Source of the DNA: Crocodylus rhombifer
Lineage: Eukaryota > Chordata > Crocodylia > Crocodylidae
DNA: 64,000 nt
Reading direction: 5' to 3'
Assembly (NCBI GenBank): GCA_038503035.1
Contig: JAVSML010025167.1
Coordinates: 62,001-126,000 of the forward strand
In this document: positions 46,891 through 58,543 of the stretch, in pieces
Position numbering within the stretch: position 1 is the first letter of the stretch
Layout: each line of letters opens with the position of its first letter
Notes under the pieces: model-generated
Seen by the model: the letters and a program-made list of their open reading frames with translations, nothing else
Told to the model about the DNA's origin: nothing
Database searches by the model: none
Translations under genes and position numbers: made by a program

Positions 46891-49800
46891 GAAAATATAA
46901 AGTCTGCAAAATTCCACTGACATTTGATTTCCACAGGGATGTGCCAGCCACCAGGGTGGCCACCATCTAGAATCAGTCAAACCTGATGATGCCCCCCAGT
47001 GAAAAAAATGCCTAAATCCTCTGCCATGAAAAACCAGGATTTGCAACTTCTCTCCCACTCTTCCTCATACCTCCTTCAGATGTCTCCTGAAGTGGCTCCT
47101 GGTGCTTTTGTAGGAAAAAAACTTTTCTTGAATCCAAATGGTTCTGGCACACCACAACTAGGATGTCAGCCTGTTTGTCTGGAATTAGTCCCAACACAAA
47201 GGTCTTTCTCTTATCAAGGATAGGTATAGATGCATGCAGTGGTCACATTTATTAGCCGGCAATTATTTGTGCTGTATGTAGGGCTCCTATTAGTACAGAA
47301 GACTTTGCACTATGTCTACCCTTTATGTGGTCACTTACAGACCTGAAGAGCGGGTATAAATTGCTACTACTCTGATTTGGGTACAGATTTTCACATTGAT
47401 TTTACACAGGTGCAAATAATCACAGGACTTCAGCTCAGGGTCTGCTTCAGACATTAAAGAGACAGCCCAACACAAACAATGTAGTCCCTCCAGACTTCGT
47501 TGCACAATATCAGATGAAGGAAGCAAGAAGATTAAATGCTGCTCTTCACTTGCAAAGCTAATAAGAGCTATTGTCTGCTTCACAGACAAGCAAACCACAG
47601 CTCAGTGGGGGCAGTTAAGACCCAACCAAGCCTCAAATATTTCTGAGCAAAGTAAAAAAATTCCAGCACTGCTACTACTGAAGGGTTCGAAATTCATGAA
47701 CCAAAAGTCTCAAACACTCATGAGATAAGAACAATAATTGCAGGCTTTTCGGACCTGCTGTTTGATTTTTGGATGCTCCCTTTCTACCGCCTGCCTGCAG
47801 CTAGCAGTTGCAGCATCACCACACTCCTGAGTTTATAGAGAAGGGGATTTTGGATCCCAGCCCACAAGATTCTTGGAAGACCCAACTAGGATCAAATGAC
47901 AAAAGGCTGTAGAAGATGCTGCTAGGGTGCAAGGCTCCCTAAGCCCAAATATTTTAATGAATCCCTGGCATGAGACATCACAAGTAGGTATGCAGCCCTA
48001 TACCCTCCATATTAACTGTGTTCCCCTTTCCTTCGGTTTTGTCTCATTCTGCAGCTCCGGGAGTACTTTGCTCTACTTCCCCCAAGTACAGGGTGTTGCT
48101 TGTTTTACAAGGGCCTCACCCTGCCCCGAACAGGGCTTTTCACAGCAGCCCCAGGGTTGAAGAGAGATAGAAGGGAGGAAGGAGGAGCATGAAGGAAGAG
48201 AGAAGGGAGTACAGACTCCTGGAATCTGTCATCTCCTTTTGCTCCCTCCTCTTTTGTGAAAATAAAAATGCTTTTGAGGTGCTTCCTTATTTCCCCACTA
48301 GCTGAAAAAACTTCTTCATTGTTCCTAAGGGAAGGAGAGAGAAATGATTAATGCCCATCTCCAGGAGCTGGGCAAGAGAGAAAGGCATCCAATCAGAGAG
48401 TTTCTTCAGAGCAGGGCTGAAAATCCCATAAGGACTCTATCTTTTTTCACTAAGGAGACTATGGCTCGAGCAGAGACTCAAATGGTGCCATACTTTATTT
48501 AGTGGAGACAGCTAACTCATGTGGGTCTGTCTCCAAAGCTTTCTTGATCTGTTCACAAGGAAGCTGTATGTATAGAACTACTTGGTTTACCCTAATCCCA
48601 AAATCCTAAATGTGCCATTGCAATCACTAATCTCGTAAAAGTTATACAGAATTAGGAAGAAGATGCCCCTGCCTTCTCACGGATACCCCCTCCCCCTGCT
48701 GGGATTATAGCTACCTGTATAACAAGCAAGGGGCTATCCACCAAACCACCCAGCTTTCTCAAGTACTCTTGCTAACTCAGACAAAGCAGCACTGAGAAAG
48801 TGTTAACTTTGGAAGATGAATTATAAATTATTGAGGACAAGGAGGGATAGGTGGGTCATGGAGGAGTTGTCATGTAGTCTGAATCCAAGTCAAGACTTTG
48901 GTGGAATAGGGGAGATGTCTTTCACATGTGGTTGTTTTTGCTATGCAGCACAGGTGCTGGGAAAATAGTGGTCTCTGGGTTGACCACAATTAACTAGCTC
49001 CCTTTACACTACATATTTCTGCTAGAAAGCATATGCCGCAGGGCAACATTTATTCAATATTCACATCAATTAAAAATCACCCTATGGAGATATTAGTCAT
49101 GAGTACTTTTTCGTGTGGAGGTTCAAGCTGCTTGTGTTACATCTTCCCATCCAGAAGCTCTGTGCATGAGTGTGTGTGTGTGTGTGTGTGTGTGTGCACG
49201 TGCGCGTGCGAGTGTGTGGGGGTAATTAGCTGTGTCTGCTTAGCAGAACCAGTCATGCCCTCCTTTACCTGCAACCACTTTACATACAAGTGTTTTAAAG
49301 ATTGCTCCTCTTATTTCTTTTCCCCTTGAATGAGCGTAATGCTTTCTTGACAGGCAAACTTGGTTATGAAGTCCCCAGCCGTGCTGCTCCATTGCCACAC
49401 TGTGAAATACCTTGTCAGCTAATCAAATCCCTCCATTCATGGCACCTAGTTCACATCTCAGGGGCCTGAAATATCACTACTCTCACTTGAAGGCAGTGGG
49501 GCTGTGAACACATCTGTGTTACACACACAGTCTACTCCCTGGGCTGTGAAATGGAATAATCACTAAACTGAGAAAGTCAAGCTCGCTTTTGTTTGCCACC
49601 CACATTATCACTTTGAATCACCATCTGGGTGGCGCATCATGCTTTTCAGTGTTCTCATGACAAACGGACCCCAGGAACTTACACAACACTAAATACGGAG
49701 GATTCAGAGAGGCAGGAGGAGGAGCCATTACTCATCTGAACCATATTGTGAATTTTCTTTTTGCATTACTCTGGGGCTCTCACAAAAGAAGCCAGGTACT

Positions 49801-51423
49801 CTCCTTTTTATAAACCCACAGTTTCTCCCCAAGGAGACTAAACCCACACAATCTGCGAGTTGTTAGGCATGCCACCACTCCCACATGCAAGGGCTGGAGA
49901 TATGGGGCAATATCTCCCGGTTCTGTCCGCCTGTTTACTAACGATGCAGCAGGATCAAATGCTTTTTTGATCTGCAAGCGTTACAATTTTGTGCAATTAT
50001 TTACCACTGTTCCCGTGCTATGTGGTGAGTAAACGCAGTGCCTTGAAACACATCCGCCTCGCTAGACAGTGGCATCTTGCTGACGTGCCTCTGGTACAGA
50101 GCTAGAGTGCTCCAGGATTTGAAACAGGCAGGCTGCAAATGGAGCCTGACAGGCTCACATTTACACATCTCATTTGGAAACCCTTGAGCAACTCTCACAA
50201 AACGGCTGTTGCCTCAGTCTTTCTTTGGGACACAGATAAAGAAACAGGGAAGAGCGCGAGTTCATGCAGTCAGTGCTTTTGCCTTTTGATAGCCAGTTTC
50301 TCCGGCACACACAGGAAAGATAAAGCGAGCTATATGGGGGAGAGTTATGCGCTGAAGAATATTTCTGAGTCACTGATCAGTAAAGGAAATAGAGGGCCAA
50401 AGAGCTCTTTATTCTCTTTAAAGACAAAACTGGATCAATGAATTTAGTGAGGCTCCCTTGGGCAAAGCAGTTACCTGAAGCACAATACAGTTTTTATCAT
50501 GCTCCTGGGGATTGGCTATTGACATTTATAAATCCTGCTTTTGAAGAAGTTATTGCTCAGCCATTTTAAATGGCTTGGTTTGCTATGGAAGTCTCTGCAC
50601 CCTGATGTTCCTCATATTTTAAAATAATTAATGAAGAAAGACAAGAGCCTGCACTTGGGAACGGAGCTGCCTGGGCCTGTGAATGAGAGCTGCAGAGTCT
50701 CCTCTCCTCCTGGTCTCCTTCAGCAGATCTCCCATCCCTGGCTCAGTCCCATTCCACCCTTGTCCCAGGGTCTCTGTTCTTCCCATCCCCTCGCAGCCTC
50801 AGTAACAGACAAGAGGGGCTGGGGGATTACCTCTGCCGCAAGGCGGGAAGCAAAGGGTGGCTGACAGAGTTAGACTGCATAGGCTTTTGCTAGAACAGAT
50901 ATGTCCTGCCGCTCCCTCATGCTGGTATAGAAGGTTGCCTACCCACATCACTGCCACCAGAAACCACAGGAAACAGATCTGGGTGTGTGGATCACACTGC
51001 GCCTTAACTCACTGGTGAAGACAAGAGCTTAGAAAGTGTCATAGAAGTGACTGCAGTGAAGCACACTGATACTAGTTATCTTTAAACTAGCCTTGGCATC
51101 CTGTGAGAGCTGTGTACTTAGATAACTCTAAGTTGGGTATCAGTAGCAATCTTGAGTATCTCTGTATTATATTACAGTCACTTCTCTGACTGTCGTATAG
51201 ACATACCTACATTTAGACTGCAAATTTATTGCGTCTTCCATCACACAGTACTGCTCAATGCATGAGCTCCCTGTCTCTTCCGTAACCAGAAGCAGCATAG
51301 CCACACGCATATGGGTATTCAGCAGTGTCGATTAACTCAGACTACGCACTGCGGAGAAACAACCCCACTGCTTCCAATTGGAAAGCAGGTACAAAAAGTC
51401 GCTAATATGGACCAGCAGGGTAT
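46891..51423. other. Repeat-poor stretch, no gene recognised
   Basis: The longest stretch without a clear mobile element. Open frames are short. No exon pair, tRNA or long repeat is supported. The (TG)n run is listed separately. Such a repeat-poor block could hold conserved non-coding elements, which cannot be judged from one sequence. Confidence 0.5.
49170..49196. repeat. (TG)n microsatellite
   Basis: About 13 TG units followed by an irregular GTGCACGTGCGCGTGCG stretch. Confidence 0.95.
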
Positions 51424-51521
51424 CATAGATTTCATAGATTTCGTGGACATTAGGGCTGGAAGGGACCTCGGAAGATCATCAAATCCACCTCCCTACCCCA
51501 GAGCCAGGAAGTCAGCTGGGG

Positions 51522-54290
51522 TCAAAGGATCCCAGCAAGATAAATATCCAAATGTTTCTTAAAGGAGTCCAGAGTAGGTGCTTGCACCACCTCTGCAGGC
51601 AGTCTATTCCAGGCATTGGGAGCTTGGACAGTAAAGAAATTTTTCCTTATGTCCAGCCTGAAAAGGTCTTGCAGGAATTTGTGACAATTTGAGCTTGTCA
51701 TGCCTTGGGACACTCTGGTGAGCAAGTGTTCCCCAAGATCCTGATGCACACCTTTTATATACTTGTAGGCAGCCACCAAGTCCCCACTAAGCCTGCGCTT
51801 TTCCAGGCTGAAGAGTCTCTTGGCTCTCAGCCTCTCATCATAGGGCCTGTTCTCCTGCCCTCTGATCATACACGTGGCTCTCCTCTGGACTCTCTCAAGC
51901 TTTCCCACATCCTTTTTAAATTGTGGAGCCCAGAATTGGCTGCAGTACTCCAGCTGCGGCCTCACCAAGGCTGAGTACAGCAGGAGGATGACATCCTGGG
52001 ATTTATGTGAGAAGCATCTATGGATGCATGCCAGAATTTTGCTCACTTTACCAGCTGTGACATCACACTGGTGGCTCATGTTCATCTTATGGTCAGTCAT
52101 GACCCCCAAGTCTCTTTCAGCCATGGTGCTAGCAAGCATAGCACTGTCGAGCCTATAAGCGTGCTGTGGGTTTTTTTCCCCAGGGTGGAGTACTTTGCAT
52201 TTTTCAGTGTTGAACGCCACCAGGTTTTTGTCCGCCCTTTTTCTGAGCCTGTCTAGGTTGGCCTGGATCACCTGCCTATCCTCAGGTTTGGACACTTACT
52301 CCAAAGTTTGGTGTTATCGGCAAACTTGGCCAGTCCGCTTCTGACACTAATGTCTACATCATTAATAAAGATGTTAAAGAGTATAGGTCCAAGCACAGAG
52401 CCTTGGGGGACCCCACTGGTCATGGTGCACCACGATGATTTACTTCCATTTATTACCACTCTCTGGGTCCAACCTTGGAGCCAATTCACCAGCCAGTGGA
52501 CTGTGATGTAGCTGAGGCGCCAGTTGGCCAATTGTTCCATGAGAAGATCATGGGATACCAGTTTGAAAGCTTTTTTAATGTCAAGATATATGACATCAAT
52601 CTCCTCTCCCTTGTCCAGGTGATATGTCACCTAGTCATAGAAGGAAATGAGGTTGGTCAGGAAAGACCTACCTGCAACAAATGTGTGCTGGCTGTCCCTC
52701 AGGATGTTGCCTTCAGCCAGTTTGTCAGGAATAGTCTCTTTGATCATTTTTTCCAAGATTTTCCCGGGGATAGAGGTCAGGCTGATGGGCCTGTAGTTCC
52801 CCAGATCTACTTTCCTCCCTTTTTTGAAGATAGTTACCATAGGCCTTCTTTCAGTCTTTGGGCACATTGCCTGAGCTCCACAAGTTCTCAAAGATCCATG
52901 CCAGTGGCTGAGCTATGATGCTTGCCAGCTCCTTAAGTACCCTGGGGTGTAAACTGTCCAGGCCAGCTAACTTGAAGGTGTCCAGCCTCTCAAGGTGTTC
53001 CTTCACATGGTCCACATTGATGTAGGGTAGTGATTCTCCCTCCCCCTAGCCATCCAGTGCCATACTGAGCAGGGCTGTCCCTTGGAGCTGGTGAAAAACC
53101 AACACAAAATACCCATTAAGCTAGTTAAAAGGTTGGCTTTCTCCTGGGCATTGGTTGTCAATTGTCCCATTTGGTTTAGCAGGGGTCCAATGTTACCCTT
53201 GCTTCTCTTCCAGCTCCCCACATATCTAAAAAAGGACTTTTAATTGTTATTGATATGTGTAGCCAGTTGGAGTTCAGTCGCAGCCTTGGCTTTCCTGGTT
53301 CACTCCCTACAGGTCTGGACCAGTGTAGAATACTCCTCCTTTGAGGTGGATCCAGTCTGCCATCCTTTGTAGGCCTTTCTTTTTAGTTGCAGGAGGTTCA
53401 CTAGTTCCCTGCAGAGCCAAGGGGGCTGCTGTGCCTGTTTGCTACCTTTCTTCCAAGATGGGATAGACATTGCTTGAGCTTTCAGGATCACTCCCTTGAG
53501 TAGCAGACACTCATCCTGAACTCCCCTCCCCTTTGGGTTGTGGTCCCTTAGGGCCTCACCAACAAGCCTCCTGAGCTTGTCAAAGTCATCTTTCCTGAAG
53601 TCGAGGACTTCAGCATTGCTGACTGACTTGCCAGCTTTATGGCGGATGGCGAAGGTGATCAGCTCATGGTCACTGTCACCCAGCTTCCCTTTGATCATTA
53701 GGTTGCTGACTAGATTATCGCCCTTTGCCAGTACCAGGTCGAGCAGTGCTTTGCCTATTGTCGGACCATAGACTTCTTGAGTCAGGTAGAGCTCGTTCAT
53801 GCATGTGAGGAAGGTTTGTGACCGTTTGGGTTTGGCTGAGTGCTCTTCCCATGAGATGTCCAGGTAGTTGAAGTCTCCCATAACAACCATGCACCAGGAG
53901 TGTGCAGCTTCAGCCAGTTCCTTGTCAAATTCCTGGTTGAGCTCTTGATCCTGGGCAGGAGGTCTGTAGTAGACTCCTACCATGTGTCTCCTGTGCCATT
54001 TTTACTTTGGATTTTAACCCAGAGGGTCTCCAGTCGTCCACCCTGGATGCCAATGTCAGCTTGTAGGGACGTGTAGCTTTCCTTGACATAAAGAGCTACA
54101 CCCCTACCCCTTTTGTCTACATGATCTCTCCTGTACAAGGTATAGCTGTCTATACCTGTGGCTCAGTTATAGGTGGAGTCCCACCAGGTCTACATTATCC
54201 CTATGAGATCATAGTCATTCATGTTTAGCAGGAGGACCAGTTCCTCCTGTTTATTTCCCAAGCTCCTAGCATTGGTGTACAGGTAGGTAA
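51522..54290 (-). pseudogene. CR1 ORF2 (APE endonuclease and reverse transcriptase) pseudogene
   Basis: From the N-terminus: YTNARSLGNKQEELVLLLN-like start of the endonuclease (54285), GRGVALYVKES-like text (54100), MVGVYYRPPAQDQELNQEFD (53983), VVMGDFNYLDISWEEH with intact GDFN (53885), and GDSDHELITFAIRHKAGKS (53690) with the SDH motif. The RT follows: KKGRKVDLGNYRPISLTSIP (52820), [20 protein letters not shown] (52590), [20 protein letters not shown] (52400), then FADNTKLW (52325), where the second catalytic Asp is Asn, and after a frameshift DRLRKRADKNLVAFNTEKCK. The C-terminal domain ends with NRLPAEVVQAPTLDSFKKHL (51570). Frame breaks lie near 52290, 52630, 52900-53000, 53220-53300 and 53985. 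Confidence 0.93.
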
Positions 54291-54437
54291 GTGTCCCATT
54301 GGAGGCCGTGGTCTTCCCTACACATCATTCTGGGGATGGTGTAGGAGTGGGTTCCCTTGAGTGCTTTAGCCTACTGAATTTGCAAAAGTTGCCCAGTGGG
54401 CTTGCTGTGGAGGTAGTCCCCCCATCCCCCATTGGGC

Positions 54438-54640
54438 TTAGTTTAAAGCCCGGTTGAGCGGGTCAGCCAGTCTGGCTGAGAAGAGCTTCCTCTCCAGTGC
54501 AGTGAGGTGGAGGCCATCTCTTCCCAGCAGACCACTGCCTCTCTCCCCAAAGAGCGGACTGTGATCATGGAAGCCGATCAGTCTGGCTTCTAGTGGTATA
54601 CTCTGTTTCTGAAATTTAGGGGAACAAGATGCATTGATAT
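54438..54640 (-). pseudogene. CR1 ORF1 C-terminus (SGNH-type esterase domain)
   Basis: A - frame ends GFHDHSPLFGERGSGLLGRD followed by GLHLTALERKLFSARLADPL. The GRDGLHLT block matches the D-G-x-H catalytic region at the end of the CR1 ORF1 esterase domain. The upstream domain, including the catalytic Ser block, is missing because the element is truncated here. The stop is at about 54438 and ORF2 starts ~150 bp downstream. Confidence 0.78.
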
Positions 54641-54650
54641 AAATCACATA

Positions 54651-56195
54651 TATACTTGCATAGTACCTTCTACCCTAAGGTTTGTATTGGCTCAATTATA
54701 CTGGTAAACATAGGTGAATCTAGGATTTTGAAAAGGTGTGCATATGGTGTGGCACATCACCTATAACACAACACACCTTTTTCTTCATTTAAGGGGAAAT
54801 GAGAAGGTTTACTGAAACACTGCGGAGTAGTACTGTATTATTCAGTTTATGATCAAAGCAAAAACAAATATATGTGCACTAAGTTAGTGTAATATATTAA
54901 GTTTTAAAAAAATATAATAAACCAGGTAAAAAAAAGTAAAAAAGAGTCAAAACATACTATCATTAGTGCTATATTCATTATAGGTAAATGTATGTCACTT
55001 ATTCAGATTCATAAAACAAAATCTAGCCTTCTTGAATGTCTTGACAGTGCCTCCAATACTGCACTGTCAGTTGTTTCTGAGTAAATATTACCAGACCTGA
55101 GTTAAAGTTTTTAGCTAGAGCTAAAAACAGTCTGCAGGGCTGTGAAATAGGAGAAAGACTTAACCAGGAATGGCCAACATGCAGCAAAACTGCAGAAGAA
55201 AGAATAGATTGAATAGTGGAACTTCAAAACCATTGAAGCAGATAGGGGATCATTAACACCCGTGAAGTGGAGAGAGATTAGGAGAAATCAGGGAGATGAT
55301 AATGAGCCGTGAAGTCACTTGATTCTCTCAGTAACGCCTGAATAGAAATGCCACTGCATTTAGTTTGAAAGTTTGCATAGGGCAGGAATCAAAGGTTGGT
55401 GCAACTGTATCACAGCACCCCTGCTGCACCTGTCTTTGTTGGTAAGATATCACTGCCCTAAACCACAGGATTACAGTGGGTCCAACCAGTGTGTAGACTA
55501 GGCCAAAAGCAAGAGACAGTAACAAGAAAGGAGAAGGAAAGGATCCCTCCACACAGCCAGCACCTCTGCAGCACTCTGAAAAGCAGAATTTTCTCTGGGA
55601 ATTGGACAGTGTCCTTCCACTTGCCTTCCCAAGCTGTGCTGCCACGGGCTGTGAGGATGGGACACTCACTACCTGCTCTCCTTACCTTGGACCAACCTTA
55701 TCAATCCTCAAACACTACATGTCACTGGGGCCATCAGAAAAATGGAAGGAGAAGAAAAAGTCTCTTTTGGGTTAAAAGCCCAGACACTTGAGTTTCTAAC
55801 TGCCCCCTCCCCCTCACACACCTGCTCACTCATTTAGCTGATTAGTGTTTGCTGTCCTGCTGAAGGAATCAAGAGGTAGCAATACACAAGATACAACTGT
55901 GTGGGTAATCCTTCACCCCAGACAACTTCAAAATAAAGCAGCAGGTTGAGATTTTTGCTTATCTTGAAAATGGCAAACAGTTGTTTATAGGGCAGTCACT
56001 TCCAATTCGGGTTTTATTTAATAAACAGAAGGAAGTCAGCACTGCTATCACATGCAGGTGAATGCCCTCATGACCATTCAGGCAGCACCAGGGGGTCTGT
56101 CCACCCCAGCCCTGGCACTTCCACACTAGGAGCAGAGCCAGCCTCCCCAACTCCTATGCCCCATGAGCATGCCTGGGACAGGGAGTAGCTGAGGC
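54651..56195. other. No gene recognised
   Basis: AT-rich unique-looking sequence. The frame at 55328-55669 on - has a hydrophobic stretch but no recognisable family. Confidence 0.5.
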
Positions 56196-56199
56196 ACTT

Positions 56200-56416
56200 C
56201 ATTCTTTACGATTCGAGTGCCGAGGGTCTGCAACAGACTCCCCCCAGAGGTAGTACAGTCACCTACCCTGGAAATCTTTAAAAAATGTCTTGATGTGCAT
56301 CTTGCTGGGGCCATCTGACCCCAGGAGTCTTTCCTGTCCAAGTGCAGGGGGGCCGGACCTGATCAGCTTGTGAGGTCCCTTCCAGCCCCTACCATCTACA
56401 AAACTATGAATCTATG
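56200..56416 (+). mobile_element. CR1 3' end fragment
   Basis: The last coding part reads CNRLPPEVVQSPTLEIFKKC and LDVHLAGAI then a stop near 56320. The 3' UTR ends GAGGTCCCTTCCAGCCCCTA and an ACTATGAATCTATG tail. 5' truncation is at about 56200. Confidence 0.9.
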
Positions 56417-56884
56417 TTCTCCTCATCTCTGGCTGCTGCATAGTCTCTGGGGAACCACTGCCTGCTGGTACAGACTGCTCTTGTCTAGGCTGGGGCAAAG
56501 AACTGGAGCTCTACCACGTTGTAGCTTGTCACATTCCCCTCTCCTGAGTTGCCCTCTGTGGCTGCTTAGAGCACATGGCCTTTTTTTGCTCACGCTCCCA
56601 GAGGTGGAGGTGAAGTCAGCTGAACTCGTACTTTGCTTTCCACACAGCGCAGGAGCACAGAAGCCAACAGAGCAAAGCTTCTCCAATAATGGATCAGGCA
56701 GCCAGGGGAGCTCCTGAGCCACTGGCCCAAGGAAAGCGCCAGGGTTGCTCAAAACAGTCTTGCTGCACATCACAGCCACTGCTGAGACTCCAGCGTAGGA
56801 AAAACGGTGGGAGGCAGCGGGAGAGGGGAAACCTTCTTCCTCTTTCCTGTAGCAATTCGAAGGTGACATGGAAGTGAGGCGCAC
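56417..56884. other. No feature recognised
   Basis: Unique-looking sequence. Nothing supported. Confidence 0.45.
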
Positions 56885-57435
56885 GGGAGGGAGGAAGGCA
56901 CAGTAGACATATCCAGTCTGTGGATGGTTTCTTATTCCACAATTTTGTGTTCACGTTGTTTTTTTAACTGTTGTTGTTTAAGAGCAGCTACTCTGAGGGC
57001 AGCGGTGGAGTGTCCATGGAGGTTAAAGTGTTCTGCTACTGGCTTGTATGCCTTTCTGGAACTGACGTCGGGTTGGCGTCCATTCATTTTTTTAACATAA
57101 GGATTGCCCTGTCCATCCAACGTATACAGCAGAGGGGCCAGTGATGATGTGGTCTGTTGATAAGGAGGCAGAGCTGGCATCTGGCTCTGTTGCAAGGCCT
57201 GGTGGCTGGGGGAGAAGAGGTGTTAGGCCGTCAGTTGCTGGAGAGATGTTGTTTGAGGTTGGGGGGTTGCCTGTAAGCTGAGACAGGCTTGTGCCCCAGG
57301 GCTGCCTTCAGTTGATTATTTTTCAGGATGGTGGGGTTGCAGGTCATTTATGAAGTGGCCAAGATGTTTCAATTGGGGGCTGTAGGTGACATCCAGAGAG
57401 ATCCTGTTGTTCTTGTCAGGGGCTGGCACTGTAGC
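56885..57435 (-). mobile_element. Penelope-like element 3' part with GIY-YIG-type C-terminus
   Basis: On -: VTYSPQLKHLGHFINDLQPH-type text (57370), AYRQPPNL-like text near 57270, then LLYTLDGQGNPYVKKMNGRQ and PDVSSRK...KPVAEHFNLHGHS (57140-57015). The M-N-G-x-x-x-D and P-V-A-x-H-F-N-x-x-G-H-S blocks are the hallmark of PLE GIY-YIG C-termini. Compared with the copy at 61836, about 67 bp is missing just before LLYTLDG. Reading needs frame changes. The catalytic YIG part is within the damaged region. Confidence 0.82.
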
Positions 57436-57505
57436 AGGTGAGAACGGGCTCTGAGGGCACTGACAGACTCATGCAGGACCCTGCTCTAACTCATGGTGCT
57501 TTGTA
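57436..57505 (+). mobile_element. Tiny CR1 terminal fragment
   Basis: GGGCTCTGAGGGCACTGACA then CTCTAACTCATGGTGCTTTG aligns with the reverse complement of 61215-61290 in the CR1 copy at 61215-61835. It borders the truncated 5' end of the PLE. Confidence 0.6.
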
Positions 57506-58498
57506 GCTGGGTAAGTCAGAGTAGTCCCTGTTCAAGTGCTATTTAAAAAAAGAGTGGTGGCCCCAGAATCAGCATCTAACTCGGACAAATCAGTCTTATC
57601 CAGGAATCCACTGGCTGAGGCCATCCTCATCAAGAAATATCGAAATGCATGGTTTGGCAGGAGCTGGCTGATGTACTCTCTAGTGGTCAGGTTGCTCAGA
57701 AGAATTCCTGAGCCATGTCAGGCCCCCACAGACATTATTACACTTCCTCGGGGAGGTGTAGGCACTCAGCACATCTTGGGATCCAGCTTGTATATTTAAG
57801 GAGCTGAGAAACACTAACAGAGAAACAAACGGTCACAAGAAAGCATCTTCCTAGGGGCTGTTGACAATATTACTCTAGATCAGGAACCAAATTCTGTGTG
57901 TTAGTTACTTAGCAGATGAAGTTGCCATGCCAACTCATATGCTACCTTTCATATTATTATTATTATTACAAGAGTAGGCAGCATTCCCTTGAGATTGTAC
58001 AAAAGGGGAGGGAAAATGTCAAAGTGCCAATAACACAATGACATTTCTAGGCAGCGACCCCCCATAGATTCGGTTTTCAATGTTGCTCCTCTCCCCACCC
58101 CCTCACTTACATTCCAGTGGTTCTCACTCACTAACAGGGGCAAATCAAATGACTTTTTAGTAATAATTTAGTGGACAAGGAATACTGCCATGCCTCCCTC
58201 ACATTTAAATATCGGTAACCCTTGTTTTTCTGCCTCAGTTTCCCACAATTCTCCGAGAAATAATGCACGATACCTAGGCCACAGTATGTAGTCTCTCCTC
58301 CCAACCACCTCTATCTGTTCTCTCAGCCCTCTCTTTTCTACACCCTCAGTTGTTTCTGCCCTAGCTTTCCTTCCATCTTTCTGTGGCCTCTTTTCTTCTA
58401 CTGTTTTCTTTCCTCCCAAACATTTCCTTTCTTTTCTCTCTAAACAGTTCTGCCGTTACTGTTCTCCTTCACCTCTGACCTCCCCTCCTCGGCTTCAG
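57506..58498. other. No gene recognised; (ATT)n at 57953-57968
   Basis: Unique-looking sequence with a short trinucleotide run. Pyrimidine-rich tract at 58290-58497 precedes the possible exon. Confidence 0.5.
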
Positions 58499-58543
58499 GA
58501 AGTCCAAAGCAGAGAGGAACGCGTTGGCTGCAAAGCGACATTG
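58499..58543 (+). other. Possible small exon with strong splice signals
   Basis: A 45-bp segment after a long pyrimidine-rich tract ending CTCGGCTTCAG, followed by GTAAGTAGC. All three frames are open. CpG content is higher than in the flanks. No protein is recognised. Confidence 0.25.

Larger units (their letters stand above)
51424..54650 (-). mobile_element. CR1 LINE, longest copy in the window
   Basis: A 3.2-kb CR1 on -. The 3' tail (TCATAGATTTCATAGATTTC on +) starts near 51424. Upstream on - are the C-terminal domain, RT, endonuclease and the last part of ORF1. It is 5'-truncated inside ORF1 at about 54640. Decay is moderate: stops and frame changes break ORF2 into five readable pieces. 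Confidence 0.95.
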
